From: Fodinicola feengrottensis
Lineage (GTDB): Bacteria; Actinomycetota; Actinomycetes; Mycobacteriales; HKI-0501
Length of the DNA: 64,000 nucleotides
NCBI RefSeq assembly: GCF_010993775.1
Contig: NZ_WOTO01000014.1
Coordinates: 1-64,000 of the forward strand
Direction: 5' to 3'
Every line of letters begins with the position of its first letter. Within the stretch, counting starts at the first letter, position 1. This document shows, piece by piece, positions 1-10,409 of the stretch. The notes under the pieces are model-generated. The model was not told the DNA's origin. It saw only the letters and a list, made by a program, of their open reading frames with translations, and did no database searches. A program made the position numbers and the translations under genes.

Positions 1-1
1 G

Positions 2-235
2 GTTCTCGTGGTCGACGACGAGCAGACGCTGGCTGAGCTGATCTCGATGGCGTTGAGGTACGAGGACTGGGAAGTACGCAGTGCCGGCGACGGTGGCGCG
101 GCCATCCGGGTGGCCCGCGAGTTCCGGCCGGACGTCGTCGTACTCGACGTGATGCTGCCGGACATCGACGGCCTGGAGGTGCTGCGCCGGATGCGCGCCG
201 ACACTCCCGGATTCCGTGCTGTTCCTGACCGCGAA
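2..235 (+). pseudogene. Response regulator receiver domain, 5' fragment
   Basis: The reading frame enters from before the window. It shows a receiver domain: the acidic pair (VVDDE), the phospho-accepting Asp in VVVLDVMLP and, after a frame break near 210, the conserved LFLTAKDA that carries the Thr and Lys. The homology stops at about 235, where about 120 residues of a normal OmpR-class regulator should follow (rest of the receiver, then winged helix). The next bases belong to an unrelated LCP protein. The fragment cannot work as a DNA-binding regulator as written. A deletion or an assembly misjoin explains this equally well; the receiver identification itself is firm. Confidence 0.8.
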
Positions 236-237
236 AG

Positions 238-789
238 ATGCCGGGCATGAGTGTACGGGAACTTCTCGCCTTGCACACGGTCACGGACGCGGTCGGTGGG
301 GTGGATGTGACGGTCGACAAGACGGTCAAGGACGAGCGCACCCACTACGTCTTCAAGCAGGGCGTCAACCACCTGGACGGCAGCTCGCCGAGATCTACGT
401 CCGGCAGCGCTACAACCTGCCGGGCTCGGACTACGACCGAATCAAGCGGCAGCAGCAGTTCCTGCACGCGTTGATGGCCAAGGCGACGAGTACGGGCGTG
501 TTGACCAACCCGGTGAAGCTGGACGCTGCTGCTGTCCGCGGTCACGGCGGCCGTGACGGTCGACAAGACGTTCCCGGTGCGCGATCTGGCTTTCGCGTTG
601 CGCGGGCTCAGTGCCAGCGCGGTCAGTTTCTCCACGCTGCCGATGGCGAGGTCCGAGCAGATGACGGCGTCGACTACGAGATCCCGTCGTCGCAAGGCAT
701 CAGCGACCTCAGCCACGGTCTACGCGCGCGACGACATGGCCGGCTATCTGAAGAAACACCCGCCCAACAACGCCAACCACGGCGCCTGA
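238..789 (+). pseudogene. LytR-CpsA-Psr (LCP) ligase, C-terminal part, frame-broken
   Basis: LCP proteins attach polymers such as teichoic acid or arabinogalactan to peptidoglycan at the outer membrane face. Visible LCP signatures are VTDAVGGVDV, YVRQRYNLPGSDYDRIKRQQQF (the Arg-rich pyrophosphate-binding stretch) and the following LTNPVKL. The sequence must be read across frame breaks near 383, 525, 662 and 712 and ends at the TGA at 787-789 after YLKKHPPNNANHGA. The N-terminal membrane anchor and first half of the LCP domain are missing; the text begins directly after the truncated response regulator. It is convergent with the type VII genes. Whether it is a decayed gene or an artefact is undecided. 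Confidence 0.75.
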
Positions 790-800
790 CCGACGACGGG

Positions 801-1823
801 CTACTGCTCCGGCGAGGTGATCCGGCTGGAGCCGGCGATCCGGCCGTCCAGGCCGAAATGCCGCAGGACCGCTTCCAGCACGATCTGTGGATCGCGTTCC
901 TCACCGGCCGCGACCAGCCGGTTCCAGCAGGCCTGCCGGCGGTGTCCGGCCCGACCAGTTTGGACGACGGCGGCCGGCGAGTCGGCGGCCCGGTCGGCGC
1001 CCACGTCGGCCACCCCTTCGGGGCCGATCAGCAGTCCGTACGGCACCGGGAAGCCGGTGAACCGCGGGTCCACCGTGCAGTCGGCCCGGCCCGGCTCCAG
1101 GCCGGCGATCATGCTGCGGACCAGGTAGAGGTCGGTCAAATGGCTGGCCAGCCGGTCCAACGCGGCGAGGTCGGGCTGGCCGGTGCTGCCGACGGCGATC
1201 CGGACCCGTTCCCGTACGCCCGCCTGGGTACGTCCGATCTCGACCAGCGCGACCGACGGTGACTCCGGTTGCCCGACCACCACCAGGGTCGTCGAGCGTG
1301 GTGCTCGCTCCCGGCAGAACCGAGTGAACTCGCCGGTGTCCCAACGCTGCGACGCCGGCTCACCGACGCCCCAGCCGGCCGGCGCTTTCCCCGTGAGGCC
1401 AACGAAACAGTCCTCGGCGAGGCCGCCCACCTCGGTGGTTTCCGAGGCCCGGTGCAGCACCGAAACATCCACCCGCAGCAGCCCACCGGCCTTGGTCGAG
1501 GTGTCGACGAACTCCGCCGGGATCGGGTCGTCGGTGCCGCGGAAGCACTGCCCGTCCCACCGCAACGCGTCGCCGCGCAGGCCGTCGTAGTAGCGGTTGT
1601 CGGGCGTACGTACGACCCAGCGGCCACCGACGGCGAGCATCACGGTTTCCAGCGGGGTGGTCAGCCGGCTGGTTTCCGGGGTGACGATCTGCACCAGCTT
1701 GGAGTCGCGTACGCACACGTGCACGACGTCGTTGATCCACCGGCTCAGCCCGATCACCGGCCGCTGCTGCAGCAGCACCGCGGCCCGGTCGGTGGCCACG
1801 TCGACCGCCGGATGCTCCTTCAC
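801..1823 (-). CDS. Type VII secretion-associated protein, DUF6177-like
   Basis: A protein of about 340 residues whose frame is intact. GTG at 1823-1821 is chosen because it overlaps the upstream stop as GTGA, a translational coupling arrangement. I see no signal peptide or membrane segment. It has a conserved-looking mixed alpha/beta text with RPVIGLSRWINDVVHVCV near the N-terminus, a Trp/Asp-rich middle and a Cys/Arg-rich C-terminus. It resembles the uncharacterised actinobacterial DUF6177 family found beside EccC genes; that assignment is from memory of the family and is tentative. Its position as last gene of the EccC transcription unit suggests an accessory role in ESX-like secretion. 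No catalytic motif can be named. Confidence 0.6.
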   Translation of the reverse strand: MKEHPAVDVATDRAAVLLQQRPVIGLSRWINDVVHVCVRDSKLVQIVTPETSRLTTPLETVMLAVGGRWVVRTPDNRYYDGLRGDALRWDGQCFRGTDDPIPAEFVDTSTKAGGLLRVDVSVLHRASETTEVGGLAEDCFVGLTGKAPAGWGVGEPASQRWDTGEFTRFCRERAPRSTTLVVVGQPESPSVALVEIGRTQAGVRERVRIAVGSTGQPDLAALDRLASHLTDLYLVRSMIAGLEPGRADCTVDPRFTGFPVPYGLLIGPEGVADVGADRAADSPAAVVQTGRAGHRRQACWNRLVAAGEERDPQIVLEAVLRHFGLDGRIAGSSRITSPEQ

Positions 1824-2189
1824 GACGACTCCTCCTCCAACGGCCAGACGACTCCATTGAGCCGTCCGGCCAGCGTGTTCGTCACCCGGCGGGCGATGTC
1901 GGCGGCGCCTTCGCGGGCGGACGCGGCGCGCGCCTCCACCCACCAGACCGGCACGCCGACCGGTTCCACCTCCGGGCCGAGCAGCCGGCTGAGCTCGCCC
2001 GGTACCTGGATCAGCAGCGGTCCCTCGACCGCGACCAGCGGCCGGCCGGCCTCGTCCCGGATCTCGAAGATCGCGCCGTCCTGGTACGTACGAGCTCAGC
2101 CGCAGCTCGGGACCGGCCGCCAGCAGCGCGGTCAGGGTCGACTCCACGTCCGGCATCGACCGGCACAGCGCGACGAAATCAACGGTCAT
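1820..2189 (-). CDS. Small type VII locus protein, unknown
   Basis: Begins MTVDFVALCRSMP and overlaps the 3' end of eccC by about 11 bases, so it is co-translated with it. A frame break near 2088 must be crossed; the continued text reads TYQDGAIFEIRDEAGRPLV, then IQVPGELSRLLGPEVEPVG and VPVWWVEARAAS, and ends WPLEEESS with the TGA at 1822-1820. About 123 residues, no membrane segment. Similar small proteins occur between EccC and DUF6177-like genes in other actinobacteria, but I do not recognise a named family. Location implies a cytosolic partner or chaperone of the secretion ATPase; this is inference. Confidence 0.6.
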
Positions 2190-5100
2190 GAGTCAGCTCC
2201 AGTGGTCCCGTCCAGGCAGTCTGGATGGTCAGCGGCCGTTCGCCCTCGCGTACCAACAAGCCACGGCCCGGCGGCAGCACCGACGCGCGTACGCCGGAAA
2301 ACAGCTGCCCCTCGGTGCGGTCGCCGGACATCACCAGCGCGGTCACCCCGGACTCGCGCAGGGCCAGCGTGAACGGCTCGTAGAGGCCGCGGGCCGCGCC
2401 GGTGACCCGGCGGGTCATCACTACATGCAGGCCGAGGTCGCGGGCCGAGGCCAGGAACGGGATGAAGCCGGCCAGCGGGGCGGTGCCGGCGGCGGCCAAT
2501 ACGTCGTAGTCGTCCGCCAGCAGAACGATCCGTGGCCCGCTGAAGGTGTGTTCGCCGGAGTCCAAAGCGGCCGGGTCTTCGGGCATCCGCTTGGCCAGCT
2601 CGGCGGACACCGCGGCGGTCAGCTGAGCGGCCCGCGGCGCGCTCGGCGCGTACCCGCCGACGTACTTGTCGTCGACCACGTCCCGCAGCCCGCGCCGCGG
2701 GTCGAAGATCGCGAACACCAACTCCTCGTCGCCATAACGGCTGATCAGCTGCTCGGCGACCAGCCGGAGCAGGTTGGTCTTGCCGCAGGCCCGGTCGCCC
2801 ATCACGAACAGGTGCTGGTCGGCGCCAAAGAGGTCGAGCACCGCGGGAGACAGGTCGGACTCGTTCACGCCCAGCGGTACGCCGGCGGGCAGCTGGACGT
2901 GGTCCGGCAGGCTGCTGGCCGGTAGCAACCCGGGCAGCACCCGGACCGCGGGCGCCTGCGGTCCCACCCAGGAAGCCCGGATCGCTCGTACGGCCTGGGC
3001 CAGCCCGGCGCCGATGCTGGCCGCGTCCGGCAGCGAGTCGATCCGCGGCAGCGCCACGTGCGCGAGCAGCTTGCGGTCGGTCAGCGCCCGGCCGGGCTGG
3101 TCGGGCCGGATGGTCTCGGACAGCCGGCGCTCGATGCCGGAGTCGCTCGGGTCGTTCAGCCGCAGCTCGATCCGATTGCCGAAGGCCGCCTGCTGGGCGA
3201 TCCGCACCTCGTTCCAGCGGGTCATCGTCGAGACCACGTGCACGCCGTACGCGCCGCCGCGGCCCAGGATCGCGTGCACCAGCGGTTCCAGGTCCTCGAA
3301 GTCGCCGTTGATCTGGCCGTAGCCGTCCAGCACGACCACCACGTCGGCGGCCGCGAGCTCCGGCACGGCACCGTCCGCATGCGCGGAACGCAGTGCGTCC
3401 AGGGTGTCGATCCGGCGTTCCCGGAACACCCGCTCCCGGTGGTCGATCATCGCCCGTACTTCTTCCAGTGTCCGGCGGACCCGCTCCGGGTCGTTTCGGC
3501 TGGCCACCCCGCCGACGTGCGGCAGGTCGCCGAGCGCCTGCAGGCCGGCGCCGAGCAGGTCGATGCCGTAGATCGCCACCTCGGTCGGGCTGTGCTGTGC
3601 GTGAGCGACAGGGACAGGACGAGCGTGCGCAGCAAAGTGCTCTTGCCGGACTGCGGGCCGCCGATGATCCCGACATGCCCGCCGGCTCGCCGCAGGTCGA
3701 GTCGCCAGCTGCCCTGCCACTGGTTGGCCGGGTCGTCCAGCAGCCCGATCGGCACCCGCAGCCGGCCCGTCTCACCGCGCATCCGCAATCCGTCGGCGGC
3801 CATCTCAATGCCACCGACAGAGCCGCCGATGCGGTCCAGTGAGATCGCCGCCGGCATCGGCGGCAGCCAGATCTGCGGCACCGGCTCGGCCGCCCCGACC
3901 AGCTGGTCGACCACCGTCGACAGTAGGGTCGGACCGGTGCTGCGAGCCGGCAGCAGCTCGTCGCCGGTCGGTTCTGGTGCCTGGTCCGGCAGCTCGGCGG
4001 TGCCGTACCGAGGCACCTCGACCACCCGGGGTGCGCCCGGCAGCAGGACCACTTCGCCTTCCGGTCCGCGGTACGGCCCGGAGATGTACGCCGACTTGAA
4101 CTTCTGATAGATCGTGGTGTCCACCTTCAAGTACCCGAAGCCGGGCAGCGGTGGAAGGTGGAACGCGTCCGGGGTCTCCAGGACGGTCCGGCTCTCCGCT
4201 TCGGAGAAGGTGCGCAGGCCCAACCGGTAGGACAGGTACGTGTCGAGGCCGCGCAGCTTGCCGCCCTCGATGCGCTGGCTGGACAGCAGCAGGTGAACCC
4301 CGATCGAGCGGCCGATCCGGCCGATGGACAGGAACAGCTCGATGAAGTCGGGCTTGGCGGTCAGCAGCTCGCCGAACTCGTCGATGATCACCAGCAGGTG
4401 TGGCAGCGCCGGCAGGTCCGGGCGTTGCGCGCGTACGAGCTGATAGTCGGTGATGTTCGCGATGTTGCCGGCGTCCTTGAGCACCTGCTGGCGGCGCTGT
4501 ACCTCGCCGGCCAGGCTGGTGTGGACCCGCTCGACCATGCCGACGTCGTCGGAGAGGTTGGTAATGACGCCGGCCACGTGCGGCAGCCCGTCGAAGGGCG
4601 CGAAGGTGGCGCCCCCCTTGTAGTCCACCAAAATCATGCTGAGCAGTTCGGGCGAATGGGTGGTGAGCAGCGACAACACCAGCGTTCGGAGCATCTCGCT
4701 CTTGCCGGAGCCGGTCGCGCCCACGCACAGCCCGTGCGGGCCCATGCCGAGCTGCGCGGACTCCTTAAGGTCCAGCAGGACGGGCCGGCCGGTGTCGTCC
4801 ACGCCCAGCGGTACGCGCAGGAAGTCCCGGTCGCCACGCGGCTTCCACAGGCTGCCGAGGTGCAGCGACTGCGGGTCCTCGATGCCCAGCAGCGCGGGAA
4901 AGTCCGCCGGCGCCGAGCCGGTGCCGTCGTCGTACGACTCTGGGGAGAGCCGCAGCGGCGCGAGCAGCCGGGCGAGGCCGTCGGCCAGCCCGACCGGCAC
5001 GTCGTCCAGGTCGCCTTCGTACGTGTAGTCCCGGCGACGGTCCTCGACCCGCAGCCGGCCGCCCTCGACGGTGATCCGCAGCGACACCTCGCTCGGCTCG

Positions 5101-6177
5101 GACAATCGGTCCGAAACCAGGTGCAGGACGGTGATGCCGAGCGCGCCGGGGGGTGGCGGCGCGGTCCGGAATGGGCAGCCCGACGGCCGTCTCGCCGTAC
5201 GTGTCGTGGACGACCAGCAGCCGTTGCAGGGTGGGCGCGAGGGCGTTGCCGGACAGGTTGCGGCGGGCTTCGGCGGCCTGGTTGGCCCGCGCGTTCAGCT
5301 CGGTGCCCATCAGGTGGGCCAGCGCGGTCGGATCCGCGGCGACCCGCCGCACCGGTCCGCCGGCGTCGTGTTGTTCCTGGTCAGCGAGGTGTGGCAGCCA
5401 CCGCACCCAGTCCCAGTCGGTCTCCCGGTTCGGCGGGTACGCGACGGCCATGCCGACATCTTCGGGGGCGTGCAGCGCGGCCGCCTGGGTGAGCAACGCA
5501 CGTACCACGGTGAGCACGCTGGCCCGGTCGCCGACGATGCTCACGTCGCCGGCGAGGTCCAGCGGCACCCGCAGCGGCAGCCCGACGACGGTGCCATAAC
5601 GGCGTACCAGCGCCTGCGCCTCGGCCATCATGAACGGGTCGGTGGGCTGCAGCGGACTGCCCTTGTCCTGCAGGTCCAGCGGCTGCGCCGGGAGCGGACC
5701 GGTGCCGGCCCGCAGGGCCAGGAAGTCCAGGTCCCGGCGGCGGCGTTCCCAGAGCCGGCTCGGGTCGCGTACGACGTCCAGCAGTGCGGCCGGCGGCGGG
5801 TCCAGCTCGCGGGCCTGGGTGAGCGTCTGTTTCTCGTGGTCGGACAGCTCTTCGCGGAGTTCCTCGAGGTAATCCAGGTAGCGTTCGCGCTGCTGCCGGC
5901 GGGTCCGGGTGGCCTGGCCACGCTGGGTGAAGAACATCGCGCCGGTCGCGACCACCACCAGCACCATCACCAACGCACCAATGCCGGCCAGCCCGGAACC
6001 GCGAAAGACCAGCATCATCGACATCGAGCCGCCCATGCCCATCATCGGCAGCAGGGCATGCATGCCACCGAGGCCCTTGCTCTCCGGCAACACCGGCGGC
6101 GCCTCCACCGGGCGGGGGTCGACCACTGGTCGCGGCTTGCTCAGCCGGGCCGGCCGGTGCACCAGGCGTGTGGTCAC
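2179..6177 (-). CDS. eccC: Type VII secretion ATPase EccC (FtsK/SpoIIIE family)
   Basis: The motor of ESX-type secretion, a membrane ATPase that recognises WXG100 substrates. GTG at 6177 has a GAGGA-type ribosome site. Reading across breaks near 5150 and 3597 gives about 1,330 residues, the usual length of undivided EccC. Order: cytosolic N-terminus, hydrophobic pair of segments around residues 45-85, a DUF-like region, then three ATPase modules with P-loops GATGSGKS (near 4712), GGPQSGKS (near 3645) and GDRACGKT (near 2785). Walker B is clear in module 1 (LLVIIDEF); module 2 has VVVVLDGY and module 3 IVLLADDYD. It follows the EspI-like ATPase by 25 bases and overlaps the next gene, so it is mid-operon. 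Confidence 0.92.
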
Positions 6178-6202
6178 GGAATCCTCACAGTGCTGCGATG
6201 CC

Positions 6203-7830
6203 TCACAGGGCGGTGGCGCGCGCGATGGCGTCCGCGGCGATGACCGTGCCGGCGGTGACGGTGGGCTCGGCCAGCTGGTCCAGCGAGATCGCCGCGCCGG
6301 CGGCGAGGTGCCGGTCGTACGGCAGGTGCCGGATCGGTATGCCGTAGCCGGCGAGCGCCCGGTCCGCCTTCGCCAGGTCGATGCCCTCGGACGTGGGATT
6401 GTGCGACACCAGCGCGACCAGGGTGTGCCGAAGGGTGTCGGGCGACGCGCTCGCCACCCGGTCCAGCGGCCCGCGCAGGCTCCGGATCCCGTCCGCACTC
6501 GCGGAGGTGACCAGCACGATCGCATGCGAGTCGGCGAGCACGGCCAGGGTCGCGTCGCTGTTCAGGCCGGCGGGGCAGTCCAGCACGGTGACCGCGAAGA
6601 ACCGGGACAGGATCCTGGCTACGTCCCGGGCACCGGTTGGCGGCACCACCGCGTCGCCGTCGGGCGCGCCGGGCAGCACCGACAGGCCGCTGGGCGTACG
6701 GGCGATGATCTGGTCCACGCTGGCCGCGTCCAGACCGCGACCCGACAGCAGTTGCGGGCCGACCTGGCTGAGCGCCGGGGCACCGGTCACGCCCAGCCGC
6801 CAGGCCAGCGAGCCGGCGTTCGGGTCGGCGTCAATGGCCAGCACCCGGTCGGTCCGCCGGGCCGCGTACACACTCCCGACCAGCGCCGCCAGCGTCGACT
6901 TCCCGCAGCCACCCCGCACCCCGGCGATCGCGATCCGCCGCCCGGTCGTCACCGGTCGCTGCACGCCGGCCGCCGCTTCGGTCAGCACCTGTACGTCGTC
7001 GGCTCCGCCGAACAGCCGGCGGACCGACCGGGTCGCCTTGCGCAGCGGGGGTTCGCCGCTGCGGACTCGCCCGACCACGCTGTTGGGGGGTCGTACGAGC
7101 CAGCCGGCTGGCCCTGCGGTGCGGGAACTCTGGGGGCGAAATCGGTGTTGTGGACAGGTGGTCCAGGCTGGACACTTTGTTCACTGGAGGTGAAAGGTAC
7201 CTGTGGGTTTGGTTCCCACGGCTGCTGGCCACCGTGGCTCGGTGCTGGCTGGTTTGGTGGTTGGGCCGGATAGCCGGGGGCCGGCCTGCCGGGAAGCCGG
7301 GTGGGGGTGGTGAACGGCACGGCCGACTGCTGCTGTTGTTGTGGCGGCCGTTGTTGTGATGGCTCAGTCGGCTGGGCCTGCGGAGCGGCCTGGTACGGCG
7401 TCGCAGGCCGGTACGGCGCTGCCTCGTACGGCCCCGGCTGGGATGGCTGCTGCTGGTATGGCGACTGCTGCTGGTATGGCGACTGAGCCTGGTAGGGCGA
7501 CCCGTGCTCGTACGGGGAGGGAGCCTCGTACGCCGGGCCGGGCTGCGGGGCCGGCTGATACGGATCCTGCGGGTGCGCGGACGGCAGCGAGGGACCGCTG
7601 ATCGGCGGCTGCGGGATGCGGGCCACCCCACGTGCGGAGCCAGCCTGTGGCGGCCGCGGTGCCCCACCACCTGCCCCACCCAACGGTCCACCGGCTGAAT
7701 CGGTCGCTCGCTCACCGGGAGCGGACGGTGCCGAGGCCTCATTGGCCTGCACGTCGGCCTGCACATTGGCCTGCACGGCCTGGTTGTCGAGGTCGCGGAG
7801 CACGTCCGAACCCCAGTCGCGGTCCGTCAT
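6203..7830 (-). CDS. EspI/MinD-like ATPase of the type VII locus
   Basis: ATG at 7830 is preceded by GGAGGTGG at good spacing. The first 240 residues are disordered, rich in Pro, Gln, Ala and Tyr, with SPYQQQ-type repeats. After a frame break near 7085 comes a ParA/MinD-type P-loop domain: deviant Walker A GVRGGCGKST, AIDADPNAG, and VLDCPAG. This architecture (Pro-rich tail plus MinD-like domain) is that of EspI and related ESX ATPases, which modulate secretion or polar placement rather than drive transport. It lies between eccD and eccC in the same orientation. The EspI-like role is inferred from architecture and neighbours. Confidence 0.85.
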
Positions 7831-7889
7831 GTCTGCACCACCTCCCCAACCCCCAGCTTCCAGTCGATTGCCCGTACCCAACCCGGGCA

Positions 7890-9235
7890 TCAGAACGTGT
7901 GCAACAGCCGCTCGTACACGCCGAAGACGCCGAGCGCGACCGGCACCATCGCTATCACGGTAACCGCCTCCAGCCGGTCGGTGAGCCGACGAAGCCGGGC
8001 CCGTACGTGATCTGGCGGCTCGACGACCAACACCGCGCTGGCGATCACCACCAGCAGGACCAGCCCCGACGATCACCGCCCATCGCATGGTGCCGTCCGC
8101 CCGCAACCAGGCCAGCAGCAGGCCCAGGACGGCCAGCCAGGCCGCCCCGATCAGGCCGGCGACCTGCGGCACCAGTGGAAAGACCCGGGCTCGGGACAGC
8201 AGCGAGGCGGCCATCAGCGCGGTCAGCGGCAGTGTCCACGGGCTGATCGTCGAGGTCAGCAGCCAGCCGGCGACGGCGGCCGAGGCCGCCAGCGCGAGGG
8301 TGGCCAGCGACAGGCTGCGGTGCGCGGCCCGCAGTGCGCTCTCCACCGCCGGCCGGGTGACCTGCTCGTTCCGGGACCTTCGGTCGTCCAGCCCGGTCAT
8401 CCCGGACAATCCGAGCGCGAGCCGGGGCAGTACGCCGAGCAGCACGACGGAGAGCACCGCGAGCACCGCGGCCACCTCCAGCGGTGGCACGCCGAGCGCG
8501 AGCGGCAACCACCAGGCGGCGATCAGTACCAACCCGCCGAGCCCGCCGATCACGCCGCCGGAACCGATCCCCGTACTCAGGCCGAGGGCGACCGCGGTGG
8601 CGGCGAGGCTCGCCGCGGCGACACCAGCTGCTACCGGGCCGCCGCCGAACAGGTTCCCGGTGCCGATCCAGCCGGCCAGTACGCCGGTGGCCCCGCCGGC
8701 CAGGATCAGCGCGGTGCCGATCGGCTGGGTCGCGTAGGTGGCCAGCACGATCCCGCAGAGCAGCAGGGCGAGGGTCCAGACCAGGTCGGCGCCGAGCCGC
8801 CGCCGCCGCCGGGAACTGGCCGATGGTCAGGTCGGTGGCCAGCACCGTGCCGGCCACGATGGCCACCGTGCCGACCCACCGGCGCGGCACCGGGCCCCAC
8901 CGCCAGGCCCGGCGGTCCAGGTCGTCGGCGACCTCTTCGGTCACGTCGTGGATCACCGCGGCTGGCGGCGCGCGTCGGCGAGCCCGACCACCCGCAGCAC
9001 CGCGCCGTCCGGTACGCCAGCCTCGCCGAGGGTGGCGTCCGCGTCCAGCAGGGTGCCGTCGGCGGTGACCAGGTGCCGCAGCGTCGGCGGCTGGCCGGCC
9101 CGGCGGTTCGCCGGTCAGCCGGAGCGCCTCCGGCAGCAGCCGGCCGACCGGTTCGTCGGAGGGCACCACGATGTCCACCCGCCGCCGGCTGCCGGCGAGC
9201 GTCACCCGGGTGTAGCCACCGGCCGCTGAGGCCAC
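7890..9235 (-). CDS. eccD: Type VII secretion channel protein EccD
   Basis: EccD lines the inner-membrane pore of ESX systems. The N-terminus (GTG at 9235) reads as the YukD/ubiquitin-like domain (YTRVTLAG then DIVVPSDEPVGRLLPE). Then come about eleven hydrophobic segments, including TVAIVAGTVLATDLTIG, LVLIAAWWLPLALG and AVLAVLSVVLLGVL. The last helix ends VYERLLHTF with TGA at 7892-7890. At least four frame breaks (about 9110, 8965, 8810 and 8060) split it. About 445 residues, near the family norm. It sits upstream of the ATPase genes with a 60-base gap. No EccB, EccE or mycosin gene is visible in the window, so the complex must be completed elsewhere or be reduced. Confidence 0.85.
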
Positions 9236-9238
9236 TGT

Positions 9239-9520
9239 CTACCTCACCTCCCACTGGGTCGGCCGGTGCTCGACCAGCCGTACGACCGCGGTTGCTGACT
9301 TGGCTTGTTTGGCCTGGTCAGCGAGCGCTTTCTGAAGATACGACCAGCCCACGCAGGCGGCGCATCCCAGGCCTGCGAGGACAAGTCCGATCAGGAACCG
9401 CACCACGTTGTCAGAGATCGTCCGGCGGGTTCGCAGCCGCCCCCAGATCAGCGCGTCCCGGAGCCGGCGGCGGCGTACCGCGACGGACTCCAGCAGTTGC
9501 GTGTCATAGTCGCGGGCCAT
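9239..9520 (-). CDS. Small single-pass membrane protein, first gene of the EccD-EccC operon
   Basis: About 93 residues from ATG at 9520 (MARDYDTQLLESV), preceded by GAGG. An upstream in-frame ATG at 9631 would add an unconvincing basic stretch and overlap the promoter region. A basic region (RRRRLRDALIWGRLRTRRT) precedes one membrane helix (VVRFLIGLVLAGLGCAACVG), then a short exposed tail. The basic side predicts an N-in orientation. It ends four bases before eccD starts, so it is very likely co-translated. I do not recognise a named family; similar small anchors commonly lead actinobacterial type VII operons. Confidence 0.65.
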   Translation of the reverse strand: MARDYDTQLLESVAVRRRRLRDALIWGRLRTRRTISDNVVRFLIGLVLAGLGCAACVGWSYLQKALADQAKQAKSATAVVRLVEHRPTQWEVR

Positions 9521-9712
9521 CTTCGTCCAAACCTCGGGTGGGATCAGTTTGCTGCGTACATTCTGGCAAGGTCGCGCTTGTCCGACCTGTCGGGGGCAGG
9601 CCGACCAGCGGCGATGGGCAGTTCTCTTCACGCTGACCTAACACCCGTTGGGGCAGACTTGGGAAAGACGATGGGGCCGTGGGCCCGCATCCAGGCGTAC
9701 GGAGGTGAACGC
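9521..9712. promoter_or_regulatory. Divergent promoter region between secretion machinery and substrates
   Basis: This 192-base gap separates the minus-strand machinery operon from the plus-strand substrate/toxin operon and is the only place for both promoters. The right edge carries a strong GGAGGTGA ribosome site at 9701-9708 for the WXG100-like gene. I see no convincing long inverted repeat, so no operator is proposed. Confidence 0.5.
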
Positions 9713-10051
9713 ATGGTCAAGTTCGACATGGGCGCGGCGACTCTGTCGACGCTGGCGAAGCAGACCCAGGGGTCCAGTGGTGACCTCGGTTCTTTGATCA
9801 AACAGCTGGTGGCGGCCGTGACGCCGTTGGAAGGCAAGTTCAACGGGGCCGGCCGGTCCGCGTTCGACACGTTCAAGGCGCAGTCGGATCAGGTGACCGC
9901 CGACCTCAATGGCGCGCTGTCCAAGATCCTCGGCGGTCAGGGTGGCATGAACTCCGCTTTCACCACCGGTGACCAGCAGATGGCCGACCACTCGCACCAC
10001 GCGATGAGCACGGCGAACTTCGACGCGGCCCGCTTCGGGTCTTCACGCTAG
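9713..10051 (+). CDS. WXG100-like type VII secretion substrate (first)
   Basis: 112 residues from ATG at 9713, chosen because GGAGGTGA lies five bases before it. The protein is small, helical, without Cys, and has a central turn FNGAGRSAF in place of the classic Trp-X-Gly, between two predicted helices of about 40 residues. That is the layout of ESAT-6/CFP-10 type substrates. First gene of the plus-strand operon and directly opposite the secretion genes. It likely pairs with the next gene product as a heterodimer exported through EccC. Frame intact. Confidence 0.75.
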   Translation: MVKFDMGAATLSTLAKQTQGSSGDLGSLIKQLVAAVTPLEGKFNGAGRSAFDTFKAQSDQVTADLNGALSKILGGQGGMNSAFTTGDQQMADHSHHAMSTANFDAARFGSSR

Positions 10052-10066
10052 GCGGGGGGAACAGAA

Positions 10067-10377
10067 ATGGTGAACGCAGATCGGCGTAGTTAACGACACG
10101 GGGCCCTCGCAGACCGTGCAGGGCGACCTCGCTGGGATCGTGTCCCGGCTGGAGTCACTGATCGGGCGAGCGGCAGGGCGCGGTGAACGCCGCGATGGCC
10201 GACTTCCAGGCCGACGGCGTGTCCGAGCAGTACGCCGGCGTGGAGAAGCGTTGGAACACCGCCGCGAGCGAGGTCCGCTCGATCATCGCGCTGGTCAAGA
10301 CCACGCTGCTGAACAACGACGACACCGCCACCACCGCGCTGAGCCAGGCCGGGACCGCGGTTTCCAACATCGGCTGA
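10067..10377 (+). CDS. WXG100-like type VII secretion substrate (second)
   Basis: Starts at ATG 10067, 16 bases after the previous stop. Two one-base breaks (near 10079 and 10170) must be repaired; the repaired text reads IGVVNDTGPSQTVQGDLAGI, then VSRLESLIGERQGAVNAAM, and ends GTAVSNIG at TGA 10375-10377, about 103 residues. The helical hairpin has its turn at KRWNTAASEV, a Trp-X-X variant of the WXG motif. Its likely role is partner of the first WXG100-like protein. Confidence 0.7.
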
Positions 10378-10409
10378 CCGGCCGACACAGCTGAGGGGAG
10401 GACACCGTC

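Noticed and set aside
2060..2190. Fusion of the small type VII protein with the DUF6177-like protein as one 462-residue product
   Set aside because: The continuous frame between about 1830 and 2085 is Arg/Gly nonsense, whereas a one-base repair near 2088 gives a sensible protein that stops at 1820 with a GTGA restart.
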